In this document: positions 1 to 8,547 of the stretch, piece by piece | Layout of the letters: every line of letters starts with the position of its first letter | Position numbering within the stretch: position 1 is the first letter of the stretch | Assembly: GCF_018982965.1 (NCBI RefSeq) | Contig: NZ_JACBYP010000044.1 | Span: 1 to 60,938, forward strand | Direction: 5' to 3' | Length of the DNA stretch: 60,938 nt | Origin: Streptomyces mayonensis | GTDB lineage: Bacteria; Actinomycetota; Actinomycetes; Streptomycetales; Streptomycetaceae | The notes under the pieces: generated by a model | Database searches by the model: none | Told to the model about the DNA's origin: nothing | What the model saw: the letters and a program-made list of their open reading frames with translations, nothing else | Translations under genes and position numbers: made by a program

Positions 1-626
1 ATAATTTTCCTCCGGTCGGGGTTGTTCGGGCCTGTCGCCTCCGGGTCGGGGGGGGGGGGCCGGGCCCCGCGCCCCGCGGGGGGGCGCGGGCGGGGGCGGC
101 CGCCCCCCGCCGCCGGGCGGCGGGGGGGGGCGGGGTACGACGGCTGGGGCACGGCGGGGAGGCGCTTGCGTGGCGGCGGCTTCTCCTGGCCCGCGCGCCG
201 GGCGGAAGGGCGGGATGCCGTATTCCGTGTGCTGCCGCTGCTGGTGTGTCCGGGCCTGTTGCGGGAGACCGTGCGGGTGATGATCCGGCCGGTGGACGTG
301 CGGGTACACGTGCGTTGCAGGTAGCCGTGTTTTTCCAGCTCGCGCAGACCGGCGGCGATGCGGGTGGGGCCCTCGGGGAAGCGGGCGGCGAGGGTCTTGA
401 TGTCGACGGACGTGCCCTGCCGCACCGACTGGATGTAACAGGAGAGCCCGATGGCGAGCAGGGACAGCTCCTTGTGCTGGACGAGGTGGTTGCCGACCAC
501 CGTGAAGCTCTCGGTGTGGCGGACGTGATCGTGGACGACGCCCGCGAGGGGCTGTTCGTTGGGGTGGTCTTCGTCCGGGGTTCGGGACGTGGCGGATACG
601 GGCGCGTTAGGGTGCTGTGCAGCCAT
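1..626 (-). CDS. Helix-turn-helix protein, 3' end off the window (partial)
   Basis: The reverse strand is open from an ATG at 626 to the window edge. The readable start, MAAQHPNAPV, is followed after about 45 residues by a winged-helix-like region (sense ...SVDIKTLAARFPEGPTRIAA, then ELEKHGYLQR) and a basic Arg/Pro-rich stretch. This matches a common Streptomyces family of small wHTH proteins, so DNA binding is inferred. A GGAAAG element lies about 10 bases upstream of the ATG. The last ~45 codons (positions 1-135) cross several long G runs where an indel would shift the frame, so the C-terminus cannot be trusted. The HTH call is moderate and the exact role is unknown. Confidence 0.6.
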   Translation of the reverse strand, partial: MAAQHPNAPVSATSRTPDEDHPNEQPLAGVVHDHVRHTESFTVVGNHLVQHKELSLLAIGLSCYIQSVRQGTSVDIKTLAARFPEGPTRIAAGLRELEKHGYLQRTCTRTSTGRIITRTVSRNRPGHTSSGSTRNTASRPSARRAGQEKPPPRKRLPAVPQPSYPAPPRRPAAGGGRPRPRPPAGRGARPPPPDPEATGPNNPDRRKI

Positions 627-762
627 CAGGAAGGGTCTTTCCTCGGTGGTCAGGCCCTCGCATTGGGATCCCACTCCCGGCGAGGGCCGTCGCATGTCTG
701 TGGTGTGTCGCCGCTGAGCGTAAGGCAGACAACCAGTCCCGAATCCAGCCGAGTTGGCATAT

Positions 763-1308
763 TCACTCGCAGGAGTGACCAAGCCCGGCGGGAGGGAGGG
801 GAGGGGCTTGGTGGGGTGCTTTCTCCCCAGTTGGTGGTTCATTGGGGGCGCAGGTGGGACCGGAACACGTCTGGTCACGTTCCGGTACTTCCTGTTCCGT
901 GAGGGCGAGTTCGGCCCAGACCGTTTTGCGGGGAGGCCGGCCGGGGGTTACTCCCCAGCGGTCGGCGAGCGCCGTGACGAGGGCCAGACCGCGGCCGGAC
1001 TCGTCGACGGGGCCGGTGGTGCGCGGGCGCGGCATCCGGTCACCGCGCGTGTCCGTGACCTCGATGCGGAGGGTCCCGCCGACCACGTGGAGCTGAAGCT
1101 GGAAGTTCCGCCCCGGGACGCGTCCGTGGGTGGCGGCGTTGTTCGCCAGCTCGGCCACGATGTGCTCCGCCGGATCCAACGGCAATCCCCAGGAGCGCAG
1201 TTGTTCGGTTGCCAGCAGTCGGGCGAGGCGAGCACCGCGCGGCGTGGAGGACAGCAAGAGGCTGAAGCTGCGGACGGGTTTGCCGGGTGGGGTGAGTTTC
1301 TGGTTCAC
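763..1308 (-). CDS. ATP-binding protein, HATPase_c_2 (RsbW/anti-sigma kinase-like)
   Basis: The likely start is the GTG at 1308 (product ~181 aa); the open frame continues further upstream, but that part overlaps the divergent regulator and reads as non-protein. The sequence has the GHKL ATPase signatures: the N-box region AEHIVAELANNAATHG and the G1-type DESGRGLALVTALADRWG. Proteins of this small HATPase family act as anti-sigma-factor-like kinases or partners of WhiJ/AbaA-type regulators. It is divergent from the XRE-DUF5753 regulator at 1465 and DUF397 at 2337, the usual trio in Streptomyces. A short Pro-rich, basic C-terminal tail follows the domain. The family call is firm; the partner is inferred from context. 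Confidence 0.85.
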   Translation of the reverse strand: MNQKLTPPGKPVRSFSLLLSSTPRGARLARLLATEQLRSWGLPLDPAEHIVAELANNAATHGRVPGRNFQLQLHVVGGTLRIEVTDTRGDRMPRPRTTGPVDESGRGLALVTALADRWGVTPGRPPRKTVWAELALTEQEVPERDQTCSGPTCAPNEPPTGEKAPHQAPPLPPAGLGHSCE

Positions 1309-1464
1309 GTCACTCAGCGTGGCCGCAGCTGCGTACCGTGAGGAGTGATGACGCCGTTGCGTACGGTCACTGTCTGGCGGTTGTCCAGTGGTGTCCGGGC
1401 TTGTCAGGGCAGTGCGTACGGGTAGGGCGTGGCTGGTACGAGGCGGTACGACGGAGGGGCGCGC

Positions 1465-2340
1465 ATGTCGGTGGACGGTGAGGTTCGGCAGCTCAGGACC
1501 GAGGCTGACGAGCCCGGTTGGGAGGTGGACCCGGACGACGAGTGGGGCGTGGCGGTGGTCGCCACCGTGGGGCGGCAGTTGAAGCTGCGCCGGGAGGCCG
1601 TGGGGATGCGGGCCGGGGAGTTCGGCAGGGCCGTGGGGTACGGCGAGGATCTCGTCTACAAGATCGAGGGCGGGAAGCGGATTCCCCGGCCGGAGTATCT
1701 GGACATGGCCGACGAGGTGTTGGGCGCGGGTGGGCTGCTCGCCGCGATGAAGGAGGACGTGGCGAAGGTCCGGTATCCGAAGAAGGTGCGGGATCTGGCG
1801 CAGATGGAGGCGCGGGCGGTCGAGATCGGGGTGTATGTGTGCCACAGCGTCAGTGGGCTGTTGCAGACACCTGAGCATGCCAGGGCAGCTTTCGAGTCAC
1901 GGCAGCCTCCGTACTCCGAGGAGGAGGTCGAGCGGATGGTCGCGGCTCGCATGGCCAGGCAGGCGATCTTTGATCGGGACCCTGCCCCTGCAATCAGCTT
2001 CGTCCTGGAAGAGGCGCCGCTCCGGCGGCCTCTCGGAGGCACAATGGTGTGGCGACGACAGCTCGAACGTCTGTTGGAGGTAGGGCGGTTGCGTAGGGTC
2101 ACCCTCCAGGTGATGCCGACGCACCGCGAGACCCATCCGGGCCTGGACGGCAAGATCGAGTTGCTGAAGTTCGATGACGGAACGGCCGTGGGACGCTCCG
2201 ATGGTGCGTTCAACGGGCGGCCGATCTCTGACCCGAGGCAACTCCGCATCCTTGAGCTGAGGTATGGCACCATCCGGGCGCAGGCCTTCCCGCCGGGGGA
2301 GTCGCTGACCTTCATCGAACAACTGCTGGGAGAAACATGA
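1465..2340 (+). CDS. XRE-family regulator with DUF5753 (WhiJ/Scr1-type)
   Basis: The chosen start is the ATG at 1465, preceded by GGAGGGG; an upstream in-frame start at 1429 lacks a comparable site. The product is ~291 aa. An N-terminal Cro/C1-type HTH (QLKLRREAVGMRAGEFGRAV then YKIEGGKRIP) is followed by the DUF5753 sensory domain, recognisable by SGLLQTPEHARA, a central FVLEEAPLRRPLGG and a C-terminal FIEQLLGE. Members control development and antibiotic genes in Streptomyces and are sometimes described as antitoxin-like with their DUF397 partner. The stop overlaps the DUF397 start (ATGA), so the two are translationally coupled. Confidence 0.9.
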   Translation: MSVDGEVRQLRTEADEPGWEVDPDDEWGVAVVATVGRQLKLRREAVGMRAGEFGRAVGYGEDLVYKIEGGKRIPRPEYLDMADEVLGAGGLLAAMKEDVAKVRYPKKVRDLAQMEARAVEIGVYVCHSVSGLLQTPEHARAAFESRQPPYSEEEVERMVAARMARQAIFDRDPAPAISFVLEEAPLRRPLGGTMVWRRQLERLLEVGRLRRVTLQVMPTHRETHPGLDGKIELLKFDDGTAVGRSDGAFNGRPISDPRQLRILELRYGTIRAQAFPPGESLTFIEQLLGET

Positions 2341-2549
2341 TCCGCAAGGCCTCCGCCGGGGAAGCCTCCGAACTGGCGTGGTTCAAGAGCAGCTACAGCG
2401 ATGGCAATGAAGGCGACTCATGCGTCGAGGTGGCCACCACCCCCGGCACCGTCCATATCCGCGACTCCAAGTACCGCGGTGCGAGCCCCCGCCTCGCGGT
2501 GGCGCCGGAGGCGTGGGCGGACCTGGTGGCATACGCGGCCGGGGGCTGA
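2337..2549 (+). CDS. DUF397 domain protein
   Basis: This 70-residue protein consists of a single DUF397 domain: the signature WFKSSYSDGNEGDSCVEVA, then VHIRDSKYRGASPRLAV and a terminal AWADLVAYA. It overlaps the preceding XRE-DUF5753 gene by four bases. Pairs of this kind occur in many copies in Streptomyces genomes; the DUF397 member is thought to work with, or be neutralised by, the adjacent regulator. Its biochemical activity is not established. Confidence 0.9.
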   Translation: MIRKASAGEASELAWFKSSYSDGNEGDSCVEVATTPGTVHIRDSKYRGASPRLAVAPEAWADLVAYAAGG

Positions 2550-2588
2550 CCCCTCGACCGGAATCCAAGTGCGGTCCGGGTGCTTGCG

Positions 2589-2954
2589 TCAGCGGGCCAC
2601 GAACTGGGTCAGGATCGCCTGGACCTCGTAGATGTCGACGCCCTTGGTGAAGGTCTTCTCGATCGGGGTCTGGGAGCTCGACAGCCAGATCTTCAGTTCC
2701 GCGTCGAGGTCGAAGTGGCCGGCCGTCTCGACCGCGAAGTGCGTGATGCTGCGGTACGGGATCGAGTGGTACTCGGTCTTCTTGCCGGTGATGCCCTGCT
2801 TGTCGATCAGGATCAGGCGCCGGTCGGTGAACAGGATGGTGTCGCGTATCAGCAGGTAGGCGGCGTAGATCTGCTCGCCTTGGCCCAGGAGCCGCGCGTA
2901 CTCCTGCTGGGCCTTGGCCGGGTCGACCGTGTGTGCGTTGCCGAACAGTGCCAT
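2589..2954 (-). CDS. PH domain-containing protein (bacterial PH fold)
   Basis: The protein has 121 residues. The ATG at 2954 is preceded by AAGGGGG at good spacing; the longer open frame overlaps the metG 3' end and is discarded. The sequence (ILFTDRRLILIDKQGITGKK, then YHSIPYRSITHFAVETAGHF and a C-terminal helix) fits the small bacterial PH-fold family related to YvbH/bPH_1. Its function is unknown. It lies downstream of metG in the same direction, but a strong hairpin separates the two, so it is probably transcribed separately. Confidence 0.85.
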   Translation of the reverse strand: MALFGNAHTVDPAKAQQEYARLLGQGEQIYAAYLLIRDTILFTDRRLILIDKQGITGKKTEYHSIPYRSITHFAVETAGHFDLDAELKIWLSSSQTPIEKTFTKGVDIYEVQAILTQFVAR

Positions 2955-2998
2955 GGCTGCCCCCTTGAGATCGTTATGGTCCGATCTTCGCAAAGGGC

Positions 2999-3034
2999 GG
3001 GGCCCGGGAGAAGAGCTGTCTCCTCCCGGGCCCC
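2999..3034 (-). terminator. Hairpin terminator downstream of metG
   Basis: A perfect 12-base inverted repeat, GGGGCCCGGGAG / CTCCCGGGCCCC, with a 12-base loop lies 17 bases past the metG stop. Only a weak CCCTTTG follows on the minus strand, which is usual for GC-rich Streptomyces terminators. Confidence 0.75.
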
Positions 3035-3051
3035 TTCCTGTAGCGAGCGCG

Positions 3052-4668
3052 TTACGCGGCCGGCTTCTCCTCGAGACGCGGGAAGAGCACCGCGCCCTTG
3101 GTGACCGTGGCACCGGCGGGCAGCCGGCCCCAGTCCGCCGCGTCCTGGACCCGCTGGTCCGCGAGGGCGCCCAGGGACGCCTCGGCGCCGAGGGAGTCCC
3201 AGAGCTTCTGGGAGGTGTCCGGCATGATCGGGTTGAGGAGGACCGCCACCGCGCGCAGGGATTCTGCGGCCGTGTAGAGGATCGTTGCCAGGCGGGCCTT
3301 CCCCTCCGGCGAGTCGTCCTTGGCGACCTTCCAGGGCTCCTGCTCGGTGATGTAGCCGTTGACCTGCTTCACGAAGTCGAAGACCGCCAGGATGCCGCCC
3401 TGGAAGTCCAGCTCCTCGCCGATCTTCCGGTCCGCCTCCGTGACCGCCCTGGTCAGGCCGGAGTGGATCGCCTGCTCGGCGTCCCCGTCGGCCGTCGCGG
3501 CCGGCAGCTCGCCGCCGAAGTACTTGTTGACCATGGCCGCGACGCGGGAGGCGAGGTTGCCGTAGTCGTTGGCCAGCTCGCTGGTGTAGCGGGCGGAGAA
3601 GTCCTCCCACGAGAACGAGCCGTCCTGGCCGAACGCGATCGCGCGCAGGAAGTACCAGCGGTACGCGTCCACGCCGAAGTGCGAGGTCAGGTCCTGCGGT
3701 TTGATGCCCGTCAGGTTGGACTTGCTCATCTTCTCGCCGCCGACCATCAGCCAGCCGTTCGCGGCGACCTTGCCGGGCAGCGGCAGGCCCTGGGCCATCA
3801 GCATCGCCGGCCAGATGACCGCGTGGAAGCGGAGGATGTCCTTGCCGACCAGGTGCACGTCGGCCGGGAACGTCGACGCGAACCGCTCCGGGTCCTCGTT
3901 GTAGCCGACCGCCGTGGCGTAGTTCAGCAGGGCGTCGACCCAGACGTAGATGACGTGCTTGTCGTCCCAGGGGACCGGCACGCCCCAGTCGAAGGTCGAG
4001 CGGGAGATGGAGAGGTCCTGCAGGCCCTGGCGGACGAAGTTCACGACCTCGTTGCGCGCGGACTCGGGCTGGATGAAGCCCGGGTTGGCCTCGTAGTGCG
4101 CGAGCAGCCTCTCGCTGTACTCGCTCAGCTTGAAGAAGTAGTTCTCCTCGCTGAGGATCTCCACCGGCTTCTTGTGGATGGGGCACAGCTTCTGGCCCGC
4201 GTACTCGCCCTCGCCGTCGAGCAGCTCGCCGGGGAGCTTGTACTCCTCGCAGCCCACGCAGTACGGGCCCTCGTAGCCGCCCTTGTAGATCTCGCCCTTG
4301 TCGTACAGGTCCTGCACGAACTCCTGGACGCGGTCGGTGTGCCGCTTCTGCGTGGTGCGGATGAAGTCGTCGTTCGCGATGTCGAGGTGCTCCCACAGGG
4401 GCTTCCAGGCCTCGGTGACGAGCTTGTCGGCCCAGGCCTGCGGGGTGACCCCGTTCGCCTCGGCCGTGCGCATGATCTTCTGACCGTGCTCGTCCGTGCC
4501 GGTGAGGTACCACACCTTCTCACCGCGCTGGCGGTGCCAGCGGGTGAGCACGTCGCCTGCGACGGTCGTATAGGCGTGGCCCAGGTGAGGAGCGTCGTTG
4601 ACGTAGTAGATGGGGGTCGAGACGTAGTACGCCTTCGCCCCCTGCTTCTCGGTTCCAGTGGCCGCCAT
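3052..4668 (-). CDS. metG: Methionine--tRNA ligase
   Basis: Methionyl-tRNA synthetase, 538 residues, charges tRNA-Met. The class I HIGH motif is HLGH at residues 28-31 in the context YYVNDAPHLGHAYTT. KMSKS lies near residue 315 (GGEKMSKSNLTG). A zinc knuckle with CVGC (near 135) and a later CPIH marks the single-zinc type. The C-terminus ends with the anticodon-binding helical domain and has no tRNA-binding (OB) extension, which is typical of actinobacteria. No ribosome binding site precedes the ATG, and a -10-like TAGGAT ends seven bases before it, so the transcript may be leaderless. Confidence 0.97.
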   Translation of the reverse strand: MAATGTEKQGAKAYYVSTPIYYVNDAPHLGHAYTTVAGDVLTRWHRQRGEKVWYLTGTDEHGQKIMRTAEANGVTPQAWADKLVTEAWKPLWEHLDIANDDFIRTTQKRHTDRVQEFVQDLYDKGEIYKGGYEGPYCVGCEEYKLPGELLDGEGEYAGQKLCPIHKKPVEILSEENYFFKLSEYSERLLAHYEANPGFIQPESARNEVVNFVRQGLQDLSISRSTFDWGVPVPWDDKHVIYVWVDALLNYATAVGYNEDPERFASTFPADVHLVGKDILRFHAVIWPAMLMAQGLPLPGKVAANGWLMVGGEKMSKSNLTGIKPQDLTSHFGVDAYRWYFLRAIAFGQDGSFSWEDFSARYTSELANDYGNLASRVAAMVNKYFGGELPAATADGDAEQAIHSGLTRAVTEADRKIGEELDFQGGILAVFDFVKQVNGYITEQEPWKVAKDDSPEGKARLATILYTAAESLRAVAVLLNPIMPDTSQKLWDSLGAEASLGALADQRVQDAADWGRLPAGATVTKGAVLFPRLEEKPAA

Positions 4669-4675
4669 GGTCGAA

Positions 4676-4681
4676 ATCCTA
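4676..4681 (-). promoter_or_regulatory. Putative -10 element of metG (leaderless transcript)
   Basis: TAGGAT on the minus strand lies 7 bases before the metG ATG, with TGAGTC 17 bases further upstream as a poor -35. With no Shine-Dalgarno sequence in between, transcription would begin at or next to the start codon. Confidence 0.4.
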
Positions 4682-4767
4682 CTGGTCCGGCGGAGATCGA
4701 CTCACACGCGTTTCGGGGGGTGGACGGCAGGTTTCGCCGGTCCGCCGTCCCCCCCCCGGTGACGCCG

Positions 4768-6135
4768 TTACGGGCGCCAGGTGGCCAGTAGGCCCTCGTA
4801 GAGCTCCTTGTCGGTGAGCTCCTTGGGGGTCTCGCCCGCGAGGAAGTGGGAGGCGTTGCCCGTCTTGAGCTTGCGGAGGTAGTCGAAGGCCTTGTTCTCC
4901 GGGTCACCGAAGGCGACGAAGGAGAAGTGGACCTCCGGGTGGTTCGCCGCGGCGTCCGTGAGGGACTGGGTGGCGGGGGTCTTGGCGTCGGGGGCGCCGT
5001 CGGTCTGGAAGACCACCAGGGCGGGCGTGCCGGGGGACGCGTGTTCGGTGTGGTGGGCGAGGACGGCCTCCACGGCGGCGTGGTAGGCGGTGCGGCCCAT
5101 GCGGCCGAGCGCTCCGTGCAGCTCGTCGATCTTGTCCTCGTGGTCGGTGAGGGTCAGTTCCCCGGTGCCGTCCACTTCCGTGGAGAAGAACGTGACGTGC
5201 ACCGTCGCCTCGGGGTCGAGGTGGGCGGCGAGCGCGAGGGTCTGCTCGGCGAGGGCCTGGGCGGAGCCGTCCTTGTAGTACGGGCGCATGGAGGCGGAGC
5301 GGTCGAGGACCAGGTGGACCCGGGCGCGGGTGCCGGTGAGGCCGTGCTTCTTCAGGGCGGTGCCGGCGGCCTTGTAGGCGGTGGTGAGGGCGGGGGCGCG
5401 GGAGCGGAGGCGCGCGGCGGGGGTTGCGGGTTTTGACACGGGGGCCTGCGGCTCGCTGTGGGGGGTGGCCTCGGCTGCGCCTTCGGCGTGCGTCTTCGCA
5501 CCCGCACCGCCCGTGCTGCTTTCGTTGTCGGGTGCGGGTGGCCCCTGTGGGGGTTCCTCGCCGTCGGCGGGCGCCGGGTCCGGGGCTGGTTCGGGCGTTG
5601 TTCCGGTCTCTGCCTCCGGCTCGGGCTCGGGCTCGGTCTTTGCCTTCGGCTCCGGCTCCGGCTCCGGCTCGGGCTCCGGCTCCGGCTCGGGCTCCGGCTT
5701 CGGTTCTACCTCAGGCTCTGCCTTCGACTCCGGCTCGGGCTCTGCCGTCGGCTCCGGCTTGGGTTCCGGTTTCGGCTCTGCCTCTGCCTTCGGCTCGGGC
5801 TTGGGTTCCGGCTCTGCCGCTGCCTCTGTTGTCGGCTCCGTCGGCTCCGTCGGCTTCGGGACCGTGATGTTGGTGAAGGCGGCCTTGACGAGGTCGTGCT
5901 CGTCGGTGGAGGGGGAGGTGGAGGCGTCGGCCGGAGTCGGTTCCGAGCGGGGCTCGGGGACCTGGAGGGTGGCCTCCGGCTGGGCCGGGGGTTCGGAGGC
6001 GGTCGGCTGCGACGGGAGCTTCTGCTCCGGCGCGGTGACGGGCGGTGCCGCCTCCTGCGTCGCACCCTCCGTCTCAGCGGCCCGTTCTTTGCGTGACCGG
6101 CCGAACGCGTTCCGCAGGAGAGTCAGAATGCCCAT
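4768..6135 (-). CDS. VWA domain protein with Pro/Glu-rich spacer (TerF-like)
   Basis: The protein has 455 residues from the ATG at 6135 (CGAAGGG upstream). After a short basic N-terminus (MGILTLLRNAFGRSRKER), residues ~20-250 are low complexity, dominated by Pro-Glu-Pro-Lys repeats. The C-terminal ~200 residues form a von Willebrand A domain: VHLVLDRSASM supplies the MIDAS DxSxS, GRTAYHAAVEA carries the conserved Thr, and FQTDGAPD the second metal-site Asp. This C-terminal type resembles vWA domains of tellurium-resistance-like proteins. No membrane segment is obvious. The spacer may project the VWA domain from a complex. Function is unknown. Confidence 0.85.
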   Translation of the reverse strand: MGILTLLRNAFGRSRKERAAETEGATQEAAPPVTAPEQKLPSQPTASEPPAQPEATLQVPEPRSEPTPADASTSPSTDEHDLVKAAFTNITVPKPTEPTEPTTEAAAEPEPKPEPKAEAEPKPEPKPEPTAEPEPESKAEPEVEPKPEPEPEPEPEPEPEPEPKAKTEPEPEPEAETGTTPEPAPDPAPADGEEPPQGPPAPDNESSTGGAGAKTHAEGAAEATPHSEPQAPVSKPATPAARLRSRAPALTTAYKAAGTALKKHGLTGTRARVHLVLDRSASMRPYYKDGSAQALAEQTLALAAHLDPEATVHVTFFSTEVDGTGELTLTDHEDKIDELHGALGRMGRTAYHAAVEAVLAHHTEHASPGTPALVVFQTDGAPDAKTPATQSLTDAAANHPEVHFSFVAFGDPENKAFDYLRKLKTGNASHFLAGETPKELTDKELYEGLLATWRP

Positions 6136-6299
6136 GTGCGCAACCCTTCGCGTGAGTTGATGCCCGTAGATCCCTGGCCAGGACGGACACGTAAGGTTAG
6201 CGGCCCCGACTTGTGATCTTGTGCAGGGTCTGCCACGGCTGCGCGGACGCGTCAAGGCGGGATCGAGACGCCGCAGCAGTCCCCCCTTGGCTTCCGCGG

Positions 6300-6321
6300 G
6301 TTCACCCGTCGTTCACCGCGA
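6300..6321 (+). promoter_or_regulatory. PHO box (two direct-repeat units) upstream of phoX
   Basis: Two consecutive 11-base units, GTTCACCCGTC and GTTCACCGCGA, lie 80-100 bases upstream of the phoX start. They match the Streptomyces PhoP direct-repeat unit GTTCACC. The gene is therefore probably induced by phosphate limitation through PhoR-PhoP. Confidence 0.85.
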
Positions 6322-6400
6322 TGCCCGGCTCCCGCATGTGTGCGCCCCTACGGTCGCGCTGACACCAAGGGTATTCAGGGTTTCTCAAGGGGAGAACACA

Positions 6401-8497
6401 GTGCGCAAGCTGCTGCCGTTGATCGGAACGCCGTCCGGTTCGCACCCCGGCGGGAGGTCTGCCATGACCTGCCGTTTCCGGTGCGGTGACGCCTGTTTCC
6501 ACGAGGTGCCCAACACCAGCGACAACGAGTACGTAGGTGACGTCATCGCTGGTGCGCTCAGCCGCCGGTCGATGATGCGGGCCGCCGCCGTCGTCACCGT
6601 CGCCGCGGCGGGCGCCGGGGCCGCCGGGGTCGCGGGAGCACCGTCGGCGCAGGCCGCGCCCGCGGCCGGAAAGGGGCACGGAAACGGGCACGGGCACGGG
6701 AAACCGTCGAAACCGCAGGGCGCGCGCGGGCTGCGGTTCACGCCCGTCGCGCCGAACACCGACGACACCGTCACCATTCCGGACGGATACCGGCAGAACG
6801 TCGTGATCCGTTGGGGTGAACCCATTCTGCGCGGGGCTCCCGCCTTCGACCCGGAGAAGCAGAGCGCCAAGGCGCAGGCCGGGCAGTTCGGGTACAACAA
6901 CGACTTCCTCGCGCTGCTGCCGCTGCGGGGCGAGCACGGCCGCCAGCTCCTCGTCGCGAACCACGAGTACACCGACGAGGTGCTCATGTTCCGCGGCTAC
7001 GACCCCGAGAACCCGACCCGCGAGCAGGTCGAGATCGCCTGGGCCGCGCACGGTCTGTCGGTCGTCGCCGTGGAGGAGGAGAAGAGGAGCGGCCGTCTGA
7101 CGGGCGTCTCGCGGCATCGGCTGAACCGGCGGGTCACCGCCACCACCGAGTTCCGGCTGACCGGGCCCGCCGCCGGGTCCGACCTGCTGAAGACCTCCGC
7201 CGACCGCAGCGGCCGCAAGGTCCTCGGCACCCTCAACAACTGCTCCGGCGGCACCACCCCGTGGGGCACGACGCTGCACGGCGAGGAGAACTTCAACCAG
7301 TACTTCGCCAACGCCTCCAGCGACACCGACAAGCGGTACGGCATCGGCACCGGCGCCACCGAGCGCAAGTGGGAGCGGTTCGACAAGCGGTTCGACATCG
7401 CCCAGGAGCCGAACGAGGTGCACCGGTTCGGGTACGTCGTCGAGCTGGACCCGTACGACCCGGACTCGACGCCGCGCAAGCACACGCTGCTCGGCCGCTT
7501 CAAGCACGAGGCCGCGACCGTGCGGCTGACGCACGACGGGCGGCCGGTCGTCTACACCGGCGACGACGAGCGGTTCGACTACTTCTACAAGTTCGTCGGC
7601 AGCAAGCGGATGCGGCACGGCAACTCCCGCTGGGCGCGCGAGCACAACCTCTCGCTGCTCGACGAGGGCACGCTGTACGTCGCCAAGCTCAGCGGCGACT
7701 CCCCGGCGATCGAGATCGACGGCTCGGGCAAGCTGCCGAGCGACGGCGAGTTCGACGGGAGCGGCCGGTGGATTCCGCTGGTCACCGCCACGGAGCGCGG
7801 TGCCGTCTCGCACGTCGAGGGCATGAGTGCCGAGGAGGTGTGCGTGTTCACGCGGCTCGCCGGTGACAAGGTCGGCGCGACCAAGATGGACCGGCCCGAG
7901 GACATCGAGCCGTCGCCGAAGACCGGCAAGGTGTACGTCGCCCTCACCAACAACACCGACCGCGGCGTGGACGCCAAACCCAAGCCGGACGAGGCCAACC
8001 CCCGCAACGCCAACAAGCACGGCCACGTCCTGGAGCTGACCGAGCGCTGGAACCGGGCCGACGCCACCTCCTTCGCCTGGTCGCTGTTCCTCGTCGCGGG
8101 CGACCCGGAGGACCCGGCGACCTACTTCGCGGGCTTCCCCAAGGACCGGGTCAGCCCGATCTCCTGCCCCGACAACGTCGCCTTCGACGACCACGGGAAC
8201 CTGTGGATCTCCACCGACGGCAACGCGCTCGGCACCCACGACGGGCTCTTCGGCGTGGCGACCAAGGGCGACAGGCGCGGTGAGCTGAAGCAGTTCCTGA
8301 CCGTGCCGACCGGTGCGGAGACCTGCGGTCCGCTCGTCCAGGACCGGCGCGTGCTGGTCGCCGTGCAGCACCCGGGCGAGGTCGACGGCGCCTCCGTGGA
8401 GGAGCCGGCCAGCACCTGGCCCGACGGACCGGGGAAGATCGTGCGCCCGGCCGTCGTGGCGGTGTGGCGCGAGGACGGCCGCGACATCGGGGTCTGA
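6401..8497 (+). CDS. phoX: PhoX-family secreted phosphatase (DUF839)
   Basis: The GTG at 6401 sits behind AAGGGGAG and gives 698 residues. A long N-region leads to a twin-arginine signal (SRRSMMRAAAVV, residues ~55-66, then an Ala-rich core and APSAQAAP), so export by Tat is expected. The rest matches the PhoX/DUF839 family: TIPDGYRQNVVIRWGEPI, a body with NNDF, LLVANHEYTDE, NNCSGGTTPWGT, GEENFNQYF, RFGYVVELDPYDP, KHEAATV, and SCPDNVAFDDHGNLWISTDG near the C-terminus. PhoX enzymes are calcium/iron-dependent alkaline phosphatases acting on phosphomonoesters outside the cell. The PHO box just upstream supports the role. Confidence 0.93.
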   Translation: MRKLLPLIGTPSGSHPGGRSAMTCRFRCGDACFHEVPNTSDNEYVGDVIAGALSRRSMMRAAAVVTVAAAGAGAAGVAGAPSAQAAPAAGKGHGNGHGHGKPSKPQGARGLRFTPVAPNTDDTVTIPDGYRQNVVIRWGEPILRGAPAFDPEKQSAKAQAGQFGYNNDFLALLPLRGEHGRQLLVANHEYTDEVLMFRGYDPENPTREQVEIAWAAHGLSVVAVEEEKRSGRLTGVSRHRLNRRVTATTEFRLTGPAAGSDLLKTSADRSGRKVLGTLNNCSGGTTPWGTTLHGEENFNQYFANASSDTDKRYGIGTGATERKWERFDKRFDIAQEPNEVHRFGYVVELDPYDPDSTPRKHTLLGRFKHEAATVRLTHDGRPVVYTGDDERFDYFYKFVGSKRMRHGNSRWAREHNLSLLDEGTLYVAKLSGDSPAIEIDGSGKLPSDGEFDGSGRWIPLVTATERGAVSHVEGMSAEEVCVFTRLAGDKVGATKMDRPEDIEPSPKTGKVYVALTNNTDRGVDAKPKPDEANPRNANKHGHVLELTERWNRADATSFAWSLFLVAGDPEDPATYFAGFPKDRVSPISCPDNVAFDDHGNLWISTDGNALGTHDGLFGVATKGDRRGELKQFLTVPTGAETCGPLVQDRRVLVAVQHPGEVDGASVEEPASTWPDGPGKIVRPAVVAVWREDGRDIGV

Positions 8498-8547
8498 GCC
8501 GCCCTCGACGAACGGTGTCCGAGCCGCCCCTCGACGAACGGTGGGGG

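Noticed and set aside
1309..1878. N-terminal extension of the HATPase gene to 1878
   Set aside because: It overlaps the XRE-DUF5753 gene and lacks protein character; the GTG at 1308 begins where the homology-like sequence starts.
2914..4791. 625-codon plus-strand frame opposite metG
   Set aside because: Shadow of metG; no domain signature, while the minus strand encodes a clear methionyl-tRNA synthetase.
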